64,000 bases of DNA from contig JAPFDT010000002.1 in assembly GCA_026169815.1 (NCBI GenBank), positions 62,001-126,000 on the forward strand, given 5' to 3'. Under the pieces are notes generated by a model. The model was not told where the DNA came from. It saw only the letters and a program-made list of their open reading frames with translations, and did no database searches. Shown piece after piece: positions 49,897 to 60,200 of the stretch (its first letter is position 1; the number at the start of each line of letters is the position of its first letter). Both the position numbers and the translations under genes were made by a program. The DNA comes from Pseudogracilibacillus sp. (GTDB taxonomy: Bacteria; Bacillota; Bacilli; Bacillales; Amphibacillaceae).

Positions 49897-51574
49897 ATAA
49901 CTTCTCCTGATTATTGTGGCAAATCTTTATTATATCTTCATCCGTAATTGCCCGCTCCATAACATGACGCGACATTCGGCTGGCTACAGTAGTATAGTAA
50001 TTATTTTCAGAGAAAAAAGCTTGTGGTGTATCCATTGATATCAAGGTCCGATCAAAAAATAGTCCGACACGATTTGAAATCATTGCAGCAAATTCAACAT
50101 CATGCGTAATCACTACAATCGTCATACCTTTTGCCTGTAATTCCTTTAACAAAACTTGCAATGTCTCTTTAGAGAAAGCATCAATTCCTTTTGTCGGTTC
50201 ATCTAACAATAAAATTTTCGGCTCCAACAACAGTATTTTTCCTAAAGCTGCCTTTTGCTGTTCTCCGCCACTCAAATCATACGGATGATTATCAAGTAAA
50301 TGAGTTATCGATAACTGTTCAGCAATATCTTTAATTTTTTGTTCAATTGCACTGTCATCTTTGTATAACACTTGTGCAATTTCCTCATAATCTTTCCGTA
50401 CCGTATTTTTCAGAAATACAGTTTGAGGATCCTGAGGTAAAACTGCTATATTATGATGATACAATTCTTTCCCTTTGTATTGTTGAATTTTCTTACCATG
50501 TACATAAACTTTACCTCGATAAACTCGGTTTTGTCCGGACATGACATTTAATAGTGTTGTTTTCCCTGAACCGTTACCACCTAAAATACTAACAATTTCT
50601 CCTTTATCAATCTGTAAATCTACATCCGCTAAAACATCTGGTAAATCACGTTCATAACGATACCATGCATTTTTCACTTCCATAATAGGTTGCTCATCTT
50701 GTACCATTTCACTTTCAATTTCATTAGATAGTTTAGTTCCGTTCATAAAGTCTGTTAAAAACCTTCTTCCTTCTCGAGCCGTAATTGGACTCTTACCTTC
50801 CATATCTAATCCATGAAACACACGCATCGGTGTTGGTAAGGCTCGTAACATCCGATGATTTTTATCTAATCCCTTTAATCGCACTCCGATATTTGTTGGC
50901 GTATCTGTATTGATTACTTGCCCAGCCTCTAATAAAACAACTTTATCAGCAAGAGGTAAAACTTCTTCCAACCGATGTTCTACCATAATAATTGTTAATC
51001 CTAAATCACGATTCAATTTTTCCAACGTATCGATAAAATTACTTGCTGCAATCGGATCTAACTGTGATGTTGGTTCATCTAGTATTAGCATATTTGGCTC
51101 CATCACCATTATGGAAGCTACATTTAGCAATTGCTTTTGACCACCTGACAAGTCAGTCGTATCTTCTCTAAACCACGTATGGATTCCAAAGTAATTAGCT
51201 ATCTCTCCAACACGTCTACGAATCACGGGACTAGAAACACCTATATTTTCTAATCCAAAAGCTAATTCATGCCACACTTTATCTGTTACAATTTGTGTTT
51301 CTGGATTTTGCATAACAAAACCAATTTCGCTTGCTGCCGTTCGTTCATCTAAGTCATTTATATTTTGTCCCATATACATAATAGTGCCTGATAAATCTCC
51401 GTGCGGTGCAAGTTCTTGTTTTAACATCCGCAATAAAGTCGTTTTCCCAGAACCAGACTCACCAAATAGTACAACAAATTCACCTTGGTGTACTGATAAA
51501 TCTATTGACTGTAACACAGGGGTTTTTTGGTCAGGATAAGTAAATGTTAAATTCTCGATTTTGCATATTTCCAT
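49877..51574 (-). CDS. cbrU: ECF transporter ATPase, two ABC domains fused
   Basis: This 565-residue protein carries two ABC domains in tandem, each complete: first Walker A GESGSGKTT (38-46) with TTDLSGGQKQLLNVASIM; second GGNGSGKTTL (about residue 335) with YDLSGGEQQKAALGKILLLE. A linker of about 60 residues joins them. Such a duplicated ATPase fills both EcfA positions and is typical of B12-regulated ECF loci (CbrU). It overlaps the T-component gene upstream by 28 bp and the S-component gene downstream by 20 bp. Confidence 0.88.
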   Translation of the reverse strand: MEICKIENLTFTYPDQKTPVLQSIDLSVHQGEFVVLFGESGSGKTTLLRMLKQELAPHGDLSGTIMYMGQNINDLDERTAASEIGFVMQNPETQIVTDKVWHELAFGLENIGVSSPVIRRRVGEIANYFGIHTWFREDTTDLSGGQKQLLNVASIMVMEPNMLILDEPTSQLDPIAASNFIDTLEKLNRDLGLTIIMVEHRLEEVLPLADKVVLLEAGQVINTDTPTNIGVRLKGLDKNHRMLRALPTPMRVFHGLDMEGKSPITAREGRRFLTDFMNGTKLSNEIESEMVQDEQPIMEVKNAWYRYERDLPDVLADVDLQIDKGEIVSILGGNGSGKTTLLNVMSGQNRVYRGKVYVHGKKIQQYKGKELYHHNIAVLPQDPQTVFLKNTVRKDYEEIAQVLYKDDSAIEQKIKDIAEQLSITHLLDNHPYDLSGGEQQKAALGKILLLEPKILLLDEPTKGIDAFSKETLQVLLKELQAKGMTIVVITHDVEFAAMISNRVGLFFDRTLISMDTPQAFFSENNYYTTVASRMSRHVMERAITDEDIIKICHNNQEKLYEKTVD

Positions 51575-52428
51575 TGGAGATTCTCCTTTAATTCAATTAG
51601 ACTAGGCAAAAACACTAATAGCATAACTAAAATATATTTTACGATATCATTGCCTGTTATCCGCCAATTTGACAATACTGGGTAATACGTAAATGAATAA
51701 CCGCCAAGTCCATTTACGAACATAATAATTATAAAAACAATGACAATAATTATAAAAACAAACATATCTCGATGATTCCACGTAAAGATAGAGAAGTTCG
51801 TTCGACCTTTTAATCCGTATCCCTTTGCTTTCATTGCATCACCTTGTTCTATTGCATTTTCAAGTGACCAAGAAATCATACTGTTAAATGTACGAATACC
51901 ACTAATAATTCGATCTGTTATACTTTCACTTGTATAAATCCCTAGTGTTTTTTGTGTGTTGTGAACCTTTTTGATTTGTTGCTTAAAACTCGGAATAAAC
52001 TTTAATGCCATTGAGATGACGAGCGATAATTTGGGAATAGTTTTACCGAATAAATAAACAAATTTATCTGACGTCATAAGATAGCTGTATGCTTTACTCC
52101 AAAATACAACCGCTATTAGCATCATTGATATAAAAACACCATAAACAACAGCTTCATAAGTTACAGGGTTATCATTTAAGAAAAAAAGTATCGTTTCTCC
52201 TTTGTGAACAAACAACGGATTCGTGACCGCCATTAAGATAAACACAAACAGATAAAATCGAATTTCCTTCCACAACGTACGAACTGAGGTAAGCATCATA
52301 TAAAAAATAAGCGAGCCTACTAACGACAAAAAGAGTATAACAGGGTGCATCATAAACATCGTTATACTCAACACAAATACATAATATATAAATAAAATAA
52401 ACGGATGGTACGTTGAAAAGCTTCTCAT
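51547..52428 (-). CDS. cbrV: ECF transporter transmembrane (T) component
   Basis: This is a 293-residue membrane protein of the CbiQ/EcfT family with five to six helices. The cytosolic coupling helices are visible as MALKFIPSFKQQIKKVHNTQ and AIEQGDAMKAKGYGL; the second matches the usual Ala-Arg-Gly motif but with Lys for Arg (AKG). It joins the substrate-binding CbrT to the fused ATPase. It begins 18 bp after the small DUF4430 gene. Confidence 0.85.
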   Translation of the reverse strand: MRSFSTYHPFILFIYYVFVLSITMFMMHPVILFLSLVGSLIFYMMLTSVRTLWKEIRFYLFVFILMAVTNPLFVHKGETILFFLNDNPVTYEAVVYGVFISMMLIAVVFWSKAYSYLMTSDKFVYLFGKTIPKLSLVISMALKFIPSFKQQIKKVHNTQKTLGIYTSESITDRIISGIRTFNSMISWSLENAIEQGDAMKAKGYGLKGRTNFSIFTWNHRDMFVFIIIVIVFIIIMFVNGLGGYSFTYYPVLSNWRITGNDIVKYILVMLLVFLPSLIELKENLQWKYAKSRI

Positions 52429-52446
52429 GAAATCCCTACTTCTTTA

Positions 52447-52980
52447 TTAATTATCTTGAACATCTCGTCCTAAATCAGTCGTATATTTAAACTCAATGAC
52501 ATCTCCATCTTCTAACGTATATTTTCCAACCCCATGATCAGGAAACTCTCCATTTACTGCATACATCCAACCACTTAAAGGACCCGCTGAAAATTCATAC
52601 AACTGATTAATTCCTTGGATGTAAACACTATTGTAAATATTTTCATTTGCTCCTTGATACTCCATATGTATTTGATGATGTCTAGTAGTTCGTTGCAAAA
52701 TATCAAAGACGGTATCTTTTGGACGTAACACGTACTCTGTCTCCTCTAAAATCATTCCGTCTTTAGGAACGTACTTTTCCGACTGCAGTTCTGACTCTAA
52801 ATCATCCCAATTGTCTAACGCAGCTCGTGCATCTATACTAATAAATACTGTCTCTGAATCTTCCGTAATATCATCAATATGTGTTAAATAATATTCTTCA
52901 ACCGATTGAATTTTTGTACCTGATATAACTACTGCAATGAGAAGGGCAATAAAAGCAACTATTAAAATATCTTTCCTCAC
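52447..52980 (-). CDS. Small membrane-anchored DUF4430 protein
   Basis: This 177-residue protein has one N-terminal hydrophobic segment (RKDILIVAFIALLIAVVISG), without a clear cleavage site or lipobox, followed by a single DUF4430 domain ending in GWMYAVNGEFPDHGVGKYTL and the FKYTTDLGRDV strand. DUF4430 is the fold of the C-terminal beta domain of intrinsic factor and transcobalamin. It lies directly between the barrel-only protein and the ECF T component, so it may pass cobalamin from the surface proteins to the transporter. Confidence 0.85.
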   Translation of the reverse strand: MRKDILIVAFIALLIAVVISGTKIQSVEEYYLTHIDDITEDSETVFISIDARAALDNWDDLESELQSEKYVPKDGMILEETEYVLRPKDTVFDILQRTTRHHQIHMEYQGANENIYNSVYIQGINQLYEFSAGPLSGWMYAVNGEFPDHGVGKYTLEDGDVIEFKYTTDLGRDVQDN

Positions 52981-52995
52981 TTTTATCGCCTCCTG

Positions 52996-54960
52996 TTAGT
53001 CTTCATAATCTAACATCTTTTGATGTCTTGTTTCTTGTTTTCGTTTTCTGTAACGTATTACTAATAATACTCCTGCTCCTACGACGATAATTATAATACT
53101 AACTGCAATATATTTTGCACGCGTTAAATTATTAATTTGTATAGCAGCTTTTTCTACATCTTCATAACCTTGTATTTTCTCTTGGTCATAAGAAGTTAGA
53201 GTTTCATATCGTTCAATGACTTCGTCAACGACTTCTTTATCTTCTGTAGAGATGTCATTAAATGGATATAAGTCATCCAATATTTTTTGATTTAATTGTT
53301 CTAAATCTTCTTCTATTTCTTCTATTTCTTTCTTTTTTTCTTCTAATTTAGGGATAGTTTTTTTATATATTTGCTCAGTATCTTCATGATAGAGCTTATC
53401 TAAAAAAGTAACCACCTCGACATAAAATTCAGTGGAAACTTTTTCTGCCAACAACTCGTCAACTTTTACTTTATCTTCTTTAGTAAAAGCTTCGTCTGAC
53501 GATGCACTATCTGTTTTGGTAAACAAAGCGATATTATTCCCATTACCTTTGTCGTTTTCACCTATATGCTCTGCTAAATATTCTGATGAATTATCTATTT
53601 TTAATGTTTCCATTGCATCTGCTAAATTACTATAATTATATACATAAGAACGCTCTGAAATAGGTACATCTTCATAAAGTTGAAAAGCTTTTTCAACCTG
53701 ATCTTCATTTGCTGAAGTAGTTTTATCAGGAAGTTGTTCAATTGCTTCACTTGCATCATTCACCTTTTGGACGACTTCATCCGACATTTCTTTACGAAAA
53801 TCATATAAAACACGCTTTTCATCATATAATCGATATAATGAAATAAATGTATATAAAACTTGTTCACTTGCCATCGAATTAGATTCATTTGGATCTGCAT
53901 AATCATTTTCCTCATCTAATGTGCCAGAATGTATAAAACCACCATCTGGCATTTGATATCTTAATACAGCATCTAGCAATGTGTTACCATTTTTAATAAA
54001 TCGTTCATCCTGTAACGGGTCAATTCCTAACGCTGTAAGTGCTACAGTAACTTGAGCTGTACTTTCAACATTCGATAAACCAGTCAATTCATAATCTCCA
54101 TCATCTAACTGCAGCTCTGAAAGTAGTTGAAGTGCTTCATCTACAACATCGCGGACTTTTTTAGTTACCTTTTTATCTGTCGATATTTGTTCGTACGTAT
54201 ATGTTTCTTCACTGTTATAATACGGAGCTAACGCCTGAATAGCCATTGCAGTTAAATCTACATTAGAATCCTTTTCATGCGTATTTAGTGAAAATCCCCC
54301 GTCCTCAAGTTGAGCACGTAATATTTCTTCTATCATGCTATTTCTAGTTTCTACCGCATTGTCTGGTACGTTATAACGTAAACTGTCTAACGTAATTAAA
54401 CCCCAAATCCAACCATTTATTCCCTGGGAACCTAATGCCCTAGTGGTGTCACCACGGTTATATGTACCATCTGCAATTAAATCAATGACATCACCATTAT
54501 CATCTGTTCCAACATTCGTTGGATCACCTCCAGCTGACAATATTGCCAATGAAATACGATGCCATTCTGTCGCTTTCGATGTACTTAATTTTTCATCTGT
54601 TTGATATCTTTTTTCTACCGTATCTTTGATAACTGCTAAATAACTAGCAAAGTCATCTTCTAATCCTGCCCGACCTAAACCTAGAACATACCAATCAGTC
54701 GATGAATCTCCTGCATTTTCTAGAAAATCATTTGTGAATAGTATGTTGGCATACGGCTCATTTTGTGATTTTTTCCAATTGATAATATCTATGATGGATG
54801 TTTCAAGTTCTTTTATATTTACTTCGCTCTCAAGACTTTTCTTTTTTTCACCATGAACAGTATGTTGCTCTCTTTCGCCAAATGACGGAAATAGTAGGAG
54901 CAACACAATAATTATAGAGGCAATTGTTTTTATTGTACTTCTATTTCGAAACATTTTCAT
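52996..54960 (-). CDS. Membrane-anchored terpenoid-cyclase-like barrel protein (transcobalamin alpha-domain type)
   Basis: This is a 654-residue exported protein. An N-terminal signal (TIASIIIVLLLLFPSFG) is followed by an alpha/alpha barrel at about 50-388 with repeating units such as AQLEDGGFSLNT, NVDLTAMAIQALAPYY, VESTAQVTVALTALGIDP and YQMPDGGFIHS. This repeat pattern is shared by prenyltransferases, squalene cyclases and the alpha domain of intrinsic factor/transcobalamin. The catalytic DxDD-type acid cluster of cyclases is not seen. Helical spacer sequence follows, then a C-terminal membrane helix (about 617-638) and basic tail, so the barrel faces outward. Confidence 0.85.
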   Translation of the reverse strand: MKMFRNRSTIKTIASIIIVLLLLFPSFGEREQHTVHGEKKKSLESEVNIKELETSIIDIINWKKSQNEPYANILFTNDFLENAGDSSTDWYVLGLGRAGLEDDFASYLAVIKDTVEKRYQTDEKLSTSKATEWHRISLAILSAGGDPTNVGTDDNGDVIDLIADGTYNRGDTTRALGSQGINGWIWGLITLDSLRYNVPDNAVETRNSMIEEILRAQLEDGGFSLNTHEKDSNVDLTAMAIQALAPYYNSEETYTYEQISTDKKVTKKVRDVVDEALQLLSELQLDDGDYELTGLSNVESTAQVTVALTALGIDPLQDERFIKNGNTLLDAVLRYQMPDGGFIHSGTLDEENDYADPNESNSMASEQVLYTFISLYRLYDEKRVLYDFRKEMSDEVVQKVNDASEAIEQLPDKTTSANEDQVEKAFQLYEDVPISERSYVYNYSNLADAMETLKIDNSSEYLAEHIGENDKGNGNNIALFTKTDSASSDEAFTKEDKVKVDELLAEKVSTEFYVEVVTFLDKLYHEDTEQIYKKTIPKLEEKKKEIEEIEEDLEQLNQKILDDLYPFNDISTEDKEVVDEVIERYETLTSYDQEKIQGYEDVEKAAIQINNLTRAKYIAVSIIIIVVGAGVLLVIRYRKRKQETRHQKMLDYED

Positions 54961-54975
54961 TCCTCACATTTTCTT

Positions 54976-57069
54976 TTACCATTGTTTATGGTAATTGTTT
55001 TTGCCAAGGCCAATATCATTCCCTAGATCCAATGTATATCTAATTCGTAACTCATCGCCATCTTTTAAATAGTAATCAGCAAAACCAACGTTTGCATAAA
55101 TTCCATTCACACTATACATCCAACCAGAACCTTGTGTTAAATCAAGTTCACCTAATACATCTGGATGAATATTTGTTAAATCAACTGTTATATTATGTTC
55201 CTCCAAAGTTGATAATAAGTCTTCTGGAATATCTATATTCGAACTAATTCCGGATTTATGCACTGCTGACATATAAAATTTACTGTCTAAACTCCCAGTA
55301 TTCATGTATTTTATACCTGCATTTTTTAATACCCGATCTAGTACATAGGATGCGCGTTCACCTTGGTAAATTTCAACTTGATGTGGTGAAATTAAATAAC
55401 CTAATCCAACTGTTGTAGCCTCTACACTAACAGTTGCAGTTCCTATAGGTGCTCCGTCCTCATCGATATCGCCCTGAATTGTAATAGTTTTGGATGCTTT
55501 GTTTCCTTCCTCATCCTCAGCATGAACAGTTATCTCATTTTCCCCATTATTAATTGCTAACTTAAAGCTAATTTGGTCTGAATCCGGCCAATCCACCGGG
55601 ACGGTTTCTCCATTATTTGTTGCAGAGATTTTACCTGATTTAGTTATTGATTCACCTTTATAATTTTTCACCTTTACATGAAATGTACGCACAGAGTTTT
55701 TAACAGTTTCTCCATCTTTTATGTCATAAATAGTTATTTCTGGTTCATTTTCATTCGGTTCCTTCTCTTCTACTTCACCGTCTGTAACTTCAGGCTCGTA
55801 ATATACAAGATAAGTTGATGTTTCAGAATAAGAATCTTTCTCAGCTTTCAACTCAAATGTATTTGCTCCTTCTTGTAAATTCACACGATAATTACCATCA
55901 GATCCCTTAATTGTATCTCCATCATGAACAACATGTAATGTAACAACTTCTTCCCCATCATATGCCATAGCGGTAAACTCTAGTTTCTCATCTTTTACCG
56001 TTTTTTCGTGATAATCATCTAGGTTTGTTTCTATCTTTAACTCTGGAGGTACTGGTTTTTCATAATCAATAGTAATGACTTCTTCTGCTTGTCTCTGATT
56101 AGATGTAGCTAATAAAACAAACTTGTTTGCTCCTTCTTGTAAGTCTGCTGTATATTTATGTTTCTCTATTTCTGTTAATTCATCTTGATTATTGTCTTGA
56201 TGTAATTGAACAGTTAATGGGATTATTTCTTCCCCTTGTTTGGCAGATGCAATAAAAGTTATTTTATCGTCCGAGACTGCTTGATTTTTTAAATCTGTTT
56301 CTATTATAATTTCTTTTTCATCATAAATAACTGTATAACTTCTAAGCACTGTAAAACTAACTTTATTTTCATCCTCATATGTTGCAGAGATAGTAATGTT
56401 ATTTTCACCTTTTGATAATTGCAACATAATTTGTACAGGTTGATGAAGATCCTCTGATACACTCTCAACTTTACCGTCTTTTGAATCGATACTTATATCC
56501 AAATTTTGTAATTCATAATCATGATCTAATTGTTCAACAATAAATTGATATTCGTTATTTGCTACTACTTCGTTTTGTTTAATAGATGTCGTAAAAAAGT
56601 TATTTATACCTTCAATATCTTCTACATCATTATCTTCTTTAGCTATAATTTCTATGTGCTCAGAATCCTTGTTTTCATCTGTTGTAGGATTTGAATCTTC
56701 TTGTAAATCCCTATCAGACTTTTTGCCTTCATTGCTTGACTGTTGGTTATCCTGTTTACTACCAGTCTCATTGTTCTTTTCATCTTTTTGATTGTTTTTA
56801 TCCTGCTTAGGTTCGTCTGTTTTTTCTTCTTGTTTTTCTTCCTCTTTTTCATCTTCTTTATCACTAGAAGATAAATCTAAATATCCTCCAAATAAAGGTA
56901 CTTCAGAATAAAATCCGTTTACTTCCTCTTGAAATGGATTATCTGGAGTAATTCTTTTCTGATTAGCTAGAGCAGAGGTTACATAAGTTGAAACAATACT
57001 TAATAAAAATATAATAATAATTGATTTTATAATAGTTGTTTTTTTAGGTAGGATCTTTTTAATTTTCAT
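54976..57069 (-). CDS. Surface protein with several Ig-like domains and a C-terminal DUF4430 domain
   Basis: This is a 697-residue exported protein. An N-terminal hydrophobic segment (about 12-35) is followed by a strongly charged Lys/Glu/Asp/Asn linker (about 65-140), then four or so beta-sandwich repeats of about 90 residues (each ending in patterns like LQEGANKFVLLAT, LQEGANTFELKAE, INNGENEITVHAED), and a DUF4430 domain ending in GSGWMYSVNGIYANVGFADY (647-666). There is no C-terminal anchor, so the N-terminal segment probably keeps it in the membrane. It lacks the barrel and may work with the barrel protein encoded 15 bp downstream. Confidence 0.85.
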   Translation of the reverse strand: MKIKKILPKKTTIIKSIIIIFLLSIVSTYVTSALANQKRITPDNPFQEEVNGFYSEVPLFGGYLDLSSSDKEDEKEEEKQEEKTDEPKQDKNNQKDEKNNETGSKQDNQQSSNEGKKSDRDLQEDSNPTTDENKDSEHIEIIAKEDNDVEDIEGINNFFTTSIKQNEVVANNEYQFIVEQLDHDYELQNLDISIDSKDGKVESVSEDLHQPVQIMLQLSKGENNITISATYEDENKVSFTVLRSYTVIYDEKEIIIETDLKNQAVSDDKITFIASAKQGEEIIPLTVQLHQDNNQDELTEIEKHKYTADLQEGANKFVLLATSNQRQAEEVITIDYEKPVPPELKIETNLDDYHEKTVKDEKLEFTAMAYDGEEVVTLHVVHDGDTIKGSDGNYRVNLQEGANTFELKAEKDSYSETSTYLVYYEPEVTDGEVEEKEPNENEPEITIYDIKDGETVKNSVRTFHVKVKNYKGESITKSGKISATNNGETVPVDWPDSDQISFKLAINNGENEITVHAEDEEGNKASKTITIQGDIDEDGAPIGTATVSVEATTVGLGYLISPHQVEIYQGERASYVLDRVLKNAGIKYMNTGSLDSKFYMSAVHKSGISSNIDIPEDLLSTLEEHNITVDLTNIHPDVLGELDLTQGSGWMYSVNGIYANVGFADYYLKDGDELRIRYTLDLGNDIGLGKNNYHKQW

Positions 57070-57170
57070 TTTATTTTCTCCTTATCCTTAAACGATTTTA
57101 TACTTAATCTCTTAAACTATACATAATAATTTAAATGACTAAATATATAATCAGAACTTTATAGAAATGC

Positions 57171-57200
57171 CTAAAAGTCGTGAATAATCACGACTTTTAG
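57171..57200. terminator. Intra-operon hairpin (partial terminator candidate)
   Basis: Thirteen-bp perfect arms CTAAAAGTCGTGA and complement with a 4-nt loop lie in the 144-bp gap after the large wall-protein gene. There is no T-tract on the minus strand beyond the CTTTTAG in the stem, so read-through is likely. It could set a higher mRNA level for the first gene. Confidence 0.6.
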
Positions 57201-57213
57201 AACATCTAAATTA

Positions 57214-60200
57214 TTAATTTAATCTTCTTTTACGAATAATCAGCATCATTACTGCTATTGCTAATAATAATGAACCAATTAACATATAAGTGTAATATGA
57301 TGTAGCTGTCTTTGGTAGACTGTTTTCAGGTTCTTCTGCTTTCTCTATATTTGATGAGTCATCACTAACATCTACTATTAAATCTTTATCTTGCGGTTTT
57401 TGTTGATTTTTTTCCTCAGTAGTTTCTTCTACTAATTCATCTATAGCTTGATTTATTAACTTTATAGCCGCAGAAATATCTTCTTTTGTTGAATTCTTAT
57501 CACTTAAAACTGTTTCAGCATTAGATAATGCTTTGTTTAATTTTTCTAATGATTTTTTTGTATAATTCTTTTTATTATACTTTTGTGCTTCTTCAACTTT
57601 GTCAATTAAGATAGACTCTTCTTTTTTCTTGTCTGTTTCGTCACGAGATCCTTCTCCGTTGTCTTTGTCTGTTTCGCCATCAGATCCTTCTTCATTGTCT
57701 TTGCCTGTTTCGTCATCAGATCCTTCTTCATTGTCTTTGCCTGTTTCATCATCAGAGCCTTCTTCATTGTCTTTGCCTGTTTCATCATCAGAGCCTTCTT
57801 CATTGTCTTTGCCTGTTTCATCATCAGAGCCTTCTTCATTGTCTTTGCCTGTTTCATCATCTTTCTCTTCTTCTGGTTTATCGCCATCTTTTACAACAAA
57901 TACTCCATATTGAGAAAAATGAGTAACTGTGTACGAGATACTGCCGTCTTCATTTATTTCTCCACCAACGTATTCCCAATTATTATCATCTTCATTGAAA
58001 TGATAAATTGCAACTTCTTCATTTTCAAATTCTTGGTTTACATCTAGTGTTAGAACATATTCAAATTCTTCTTTATCTTTTACATTATCTGGAAGAATTA
58101 ATTGTACATCTACAACAGTACCTGCTACTTTTCTTTCTTTTTCGTCTTCAGTATCTTCTATTACTTTTACAATAACTGAAGTGTTTTCAGGTAAATTTTT
58201 AGGCATTTCTATTGAAGCAGAATCTTCTTTCCCTTGCACTCTTACCGTTTTCCCTGCAGTAACCTTCGCTTCCTTTTCAGATTCTACTACAATTACCTCT
58301 TCTACATACTCTAAGTCATTTATTGCCTTTTTAATTGAATCAACTGCTTGATCTACATCAGATTGAGATGCTTTTTCATTAGCTAACGTAGATTCTCCCT
58401 TTTCAATTGACTTAAGTAATACATTCTTAGTTGACTCTGTTCTATCTTTTAAACTAGCTTCTTTTGCTTGTTTTAATGTTTTTTCTAATGTTGATTTATC
58501 TATCGTTATTTCTTCTAAATTTTTTATTGCTTGTTCAAGATCTTTTAAAGCTTTATTAACATCTTTTTGTGATACATCTGAACTTGCAATAACCCAATTA
58601 GCATTACTTAACGCTGTCTGGAATTTCTCAACACTAGTTTCAGTCTTATTATCTATGTTGATTTTTGAAGCTTCTTCTACTTTTTCAGTGATAGTTGATT
58701 TATCTACTTTTTCAGCAGATTTATCCTCTAACTGGTCTATAGCTTTAATTAAACTATCGAGCGCCTTTTCAACATCTTCTTTTATCGCATCATCACTCTT
58801 AAGTACTGATTCTGCTTTAGTAATAGATTCGTTTAAATTAGAAACACTCTCCGCTGTTTTATTACTTGTATTTATTGATTTAGCTTCTTTGATTTTGTTC
58901 TCTAATTCTGTTTTATTAACAATTCCTAGTTCAGCTTCTAATTCTTTTTGTTTCTCTTCTAGTTCTTCTAATTTGTTATAATTGTTTACAAGTGTTTTTT
59001 GATAATCAGTTAGTTTTTCATAAGCTATACGTGCTTCTTCGATGCTATCGTTTTGTTCTAAAGTAAAGTCTTTTACTGTTGGTAAAGATTCAATAATTTC
59101 CTCTACTTTTTCAACATTTTTGTCATTGTTATCATTAAAATTATTAAACTCATACAAACGACCTTCATCATTTAAAAATAAATCATATGCTACTAAACCT
59201 TGTAAAGCTTGTTCTGTTGCCATTGCATTTGACGATGGAAAATCTAATGTATGTGCAAATCCACCATCTTCATTATGAAACGATAGTAAATGATCAATTA
59301 AGTTATTACCATTTTTAGTGAATTTCTTATCTGTCGGATCCATGCCATATGCAGTTAATCCAATAATCGTTTGTGCAGTTGCTTCGCTTGACGTTCCACC
59401 GACAAATGCCTCAGTAAATCCACCTTCATCATTTTGTACGCTTGATAAGTAATTAATTGCACCTTCAATTGCCGTTTTAACTTTTTCTTGATTTTTATAT
59501 GGAGCTAATCCAATAATTGCCATTGCAGTTATGTCTACGCTTGGATTGGCAAAACTTGGATTTAACGACCAACTACCATCTTCATTTTGATTATTAAGTA
59601 GTTCATCCACTAATTTTTCACGATTCCACTTTGACTCAAATGGTTCTGAAAAATCATTTGAATTTAATGCGATTAATGCAAAGATTGGACCATTATTTCC
59701 TTGTAATGTCATCGAATCTGTAGCTCCACGCATCGGACTATCATATAAATATTCTATTAAGTTCGTACCTTTAACATCACGTGGATCTTTACCAATTGCT
59801 ACAGCTGAAATTGCTAAACGTTCAATGTCCGTTATTTTTGCTCTTCCAAATACTAAAGCATCATCTACCTGGTTCTTTACATTGTTATAAAACACATCAT
59901 GATAAGAGTTTGGTACTGTTTTACCTGCACGAGCAAGCCCAATAGCTTCCCATTCACTATTTACACCTTTCGATATAATGTAATCTGCTGTTTTATCAAT
60001 ATGCTTACCTAGATCATATTCATTTTTACTTTCCTTCTCTAATTCTACTAGTTTTTCTTGTAGAGAAGCTAACTTATCTAGATTTCTTACTAGTTCTTGC
60101 TGTTCATTAGTTAAATCTTTAAACAACTGGTGTACTTCTTCCACTGATTTTTTATTATCTAATGTTAAGTTAGAAACATCTGGAAGTTCGTCAATTGCTA

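Noticed and set aside
57599..57913. Plus-strand open frame of 104 codons rich in Ser/Pro
   Set aside because: It is the antisense shadow of the 36-bp repeats in the wall-protein gene.
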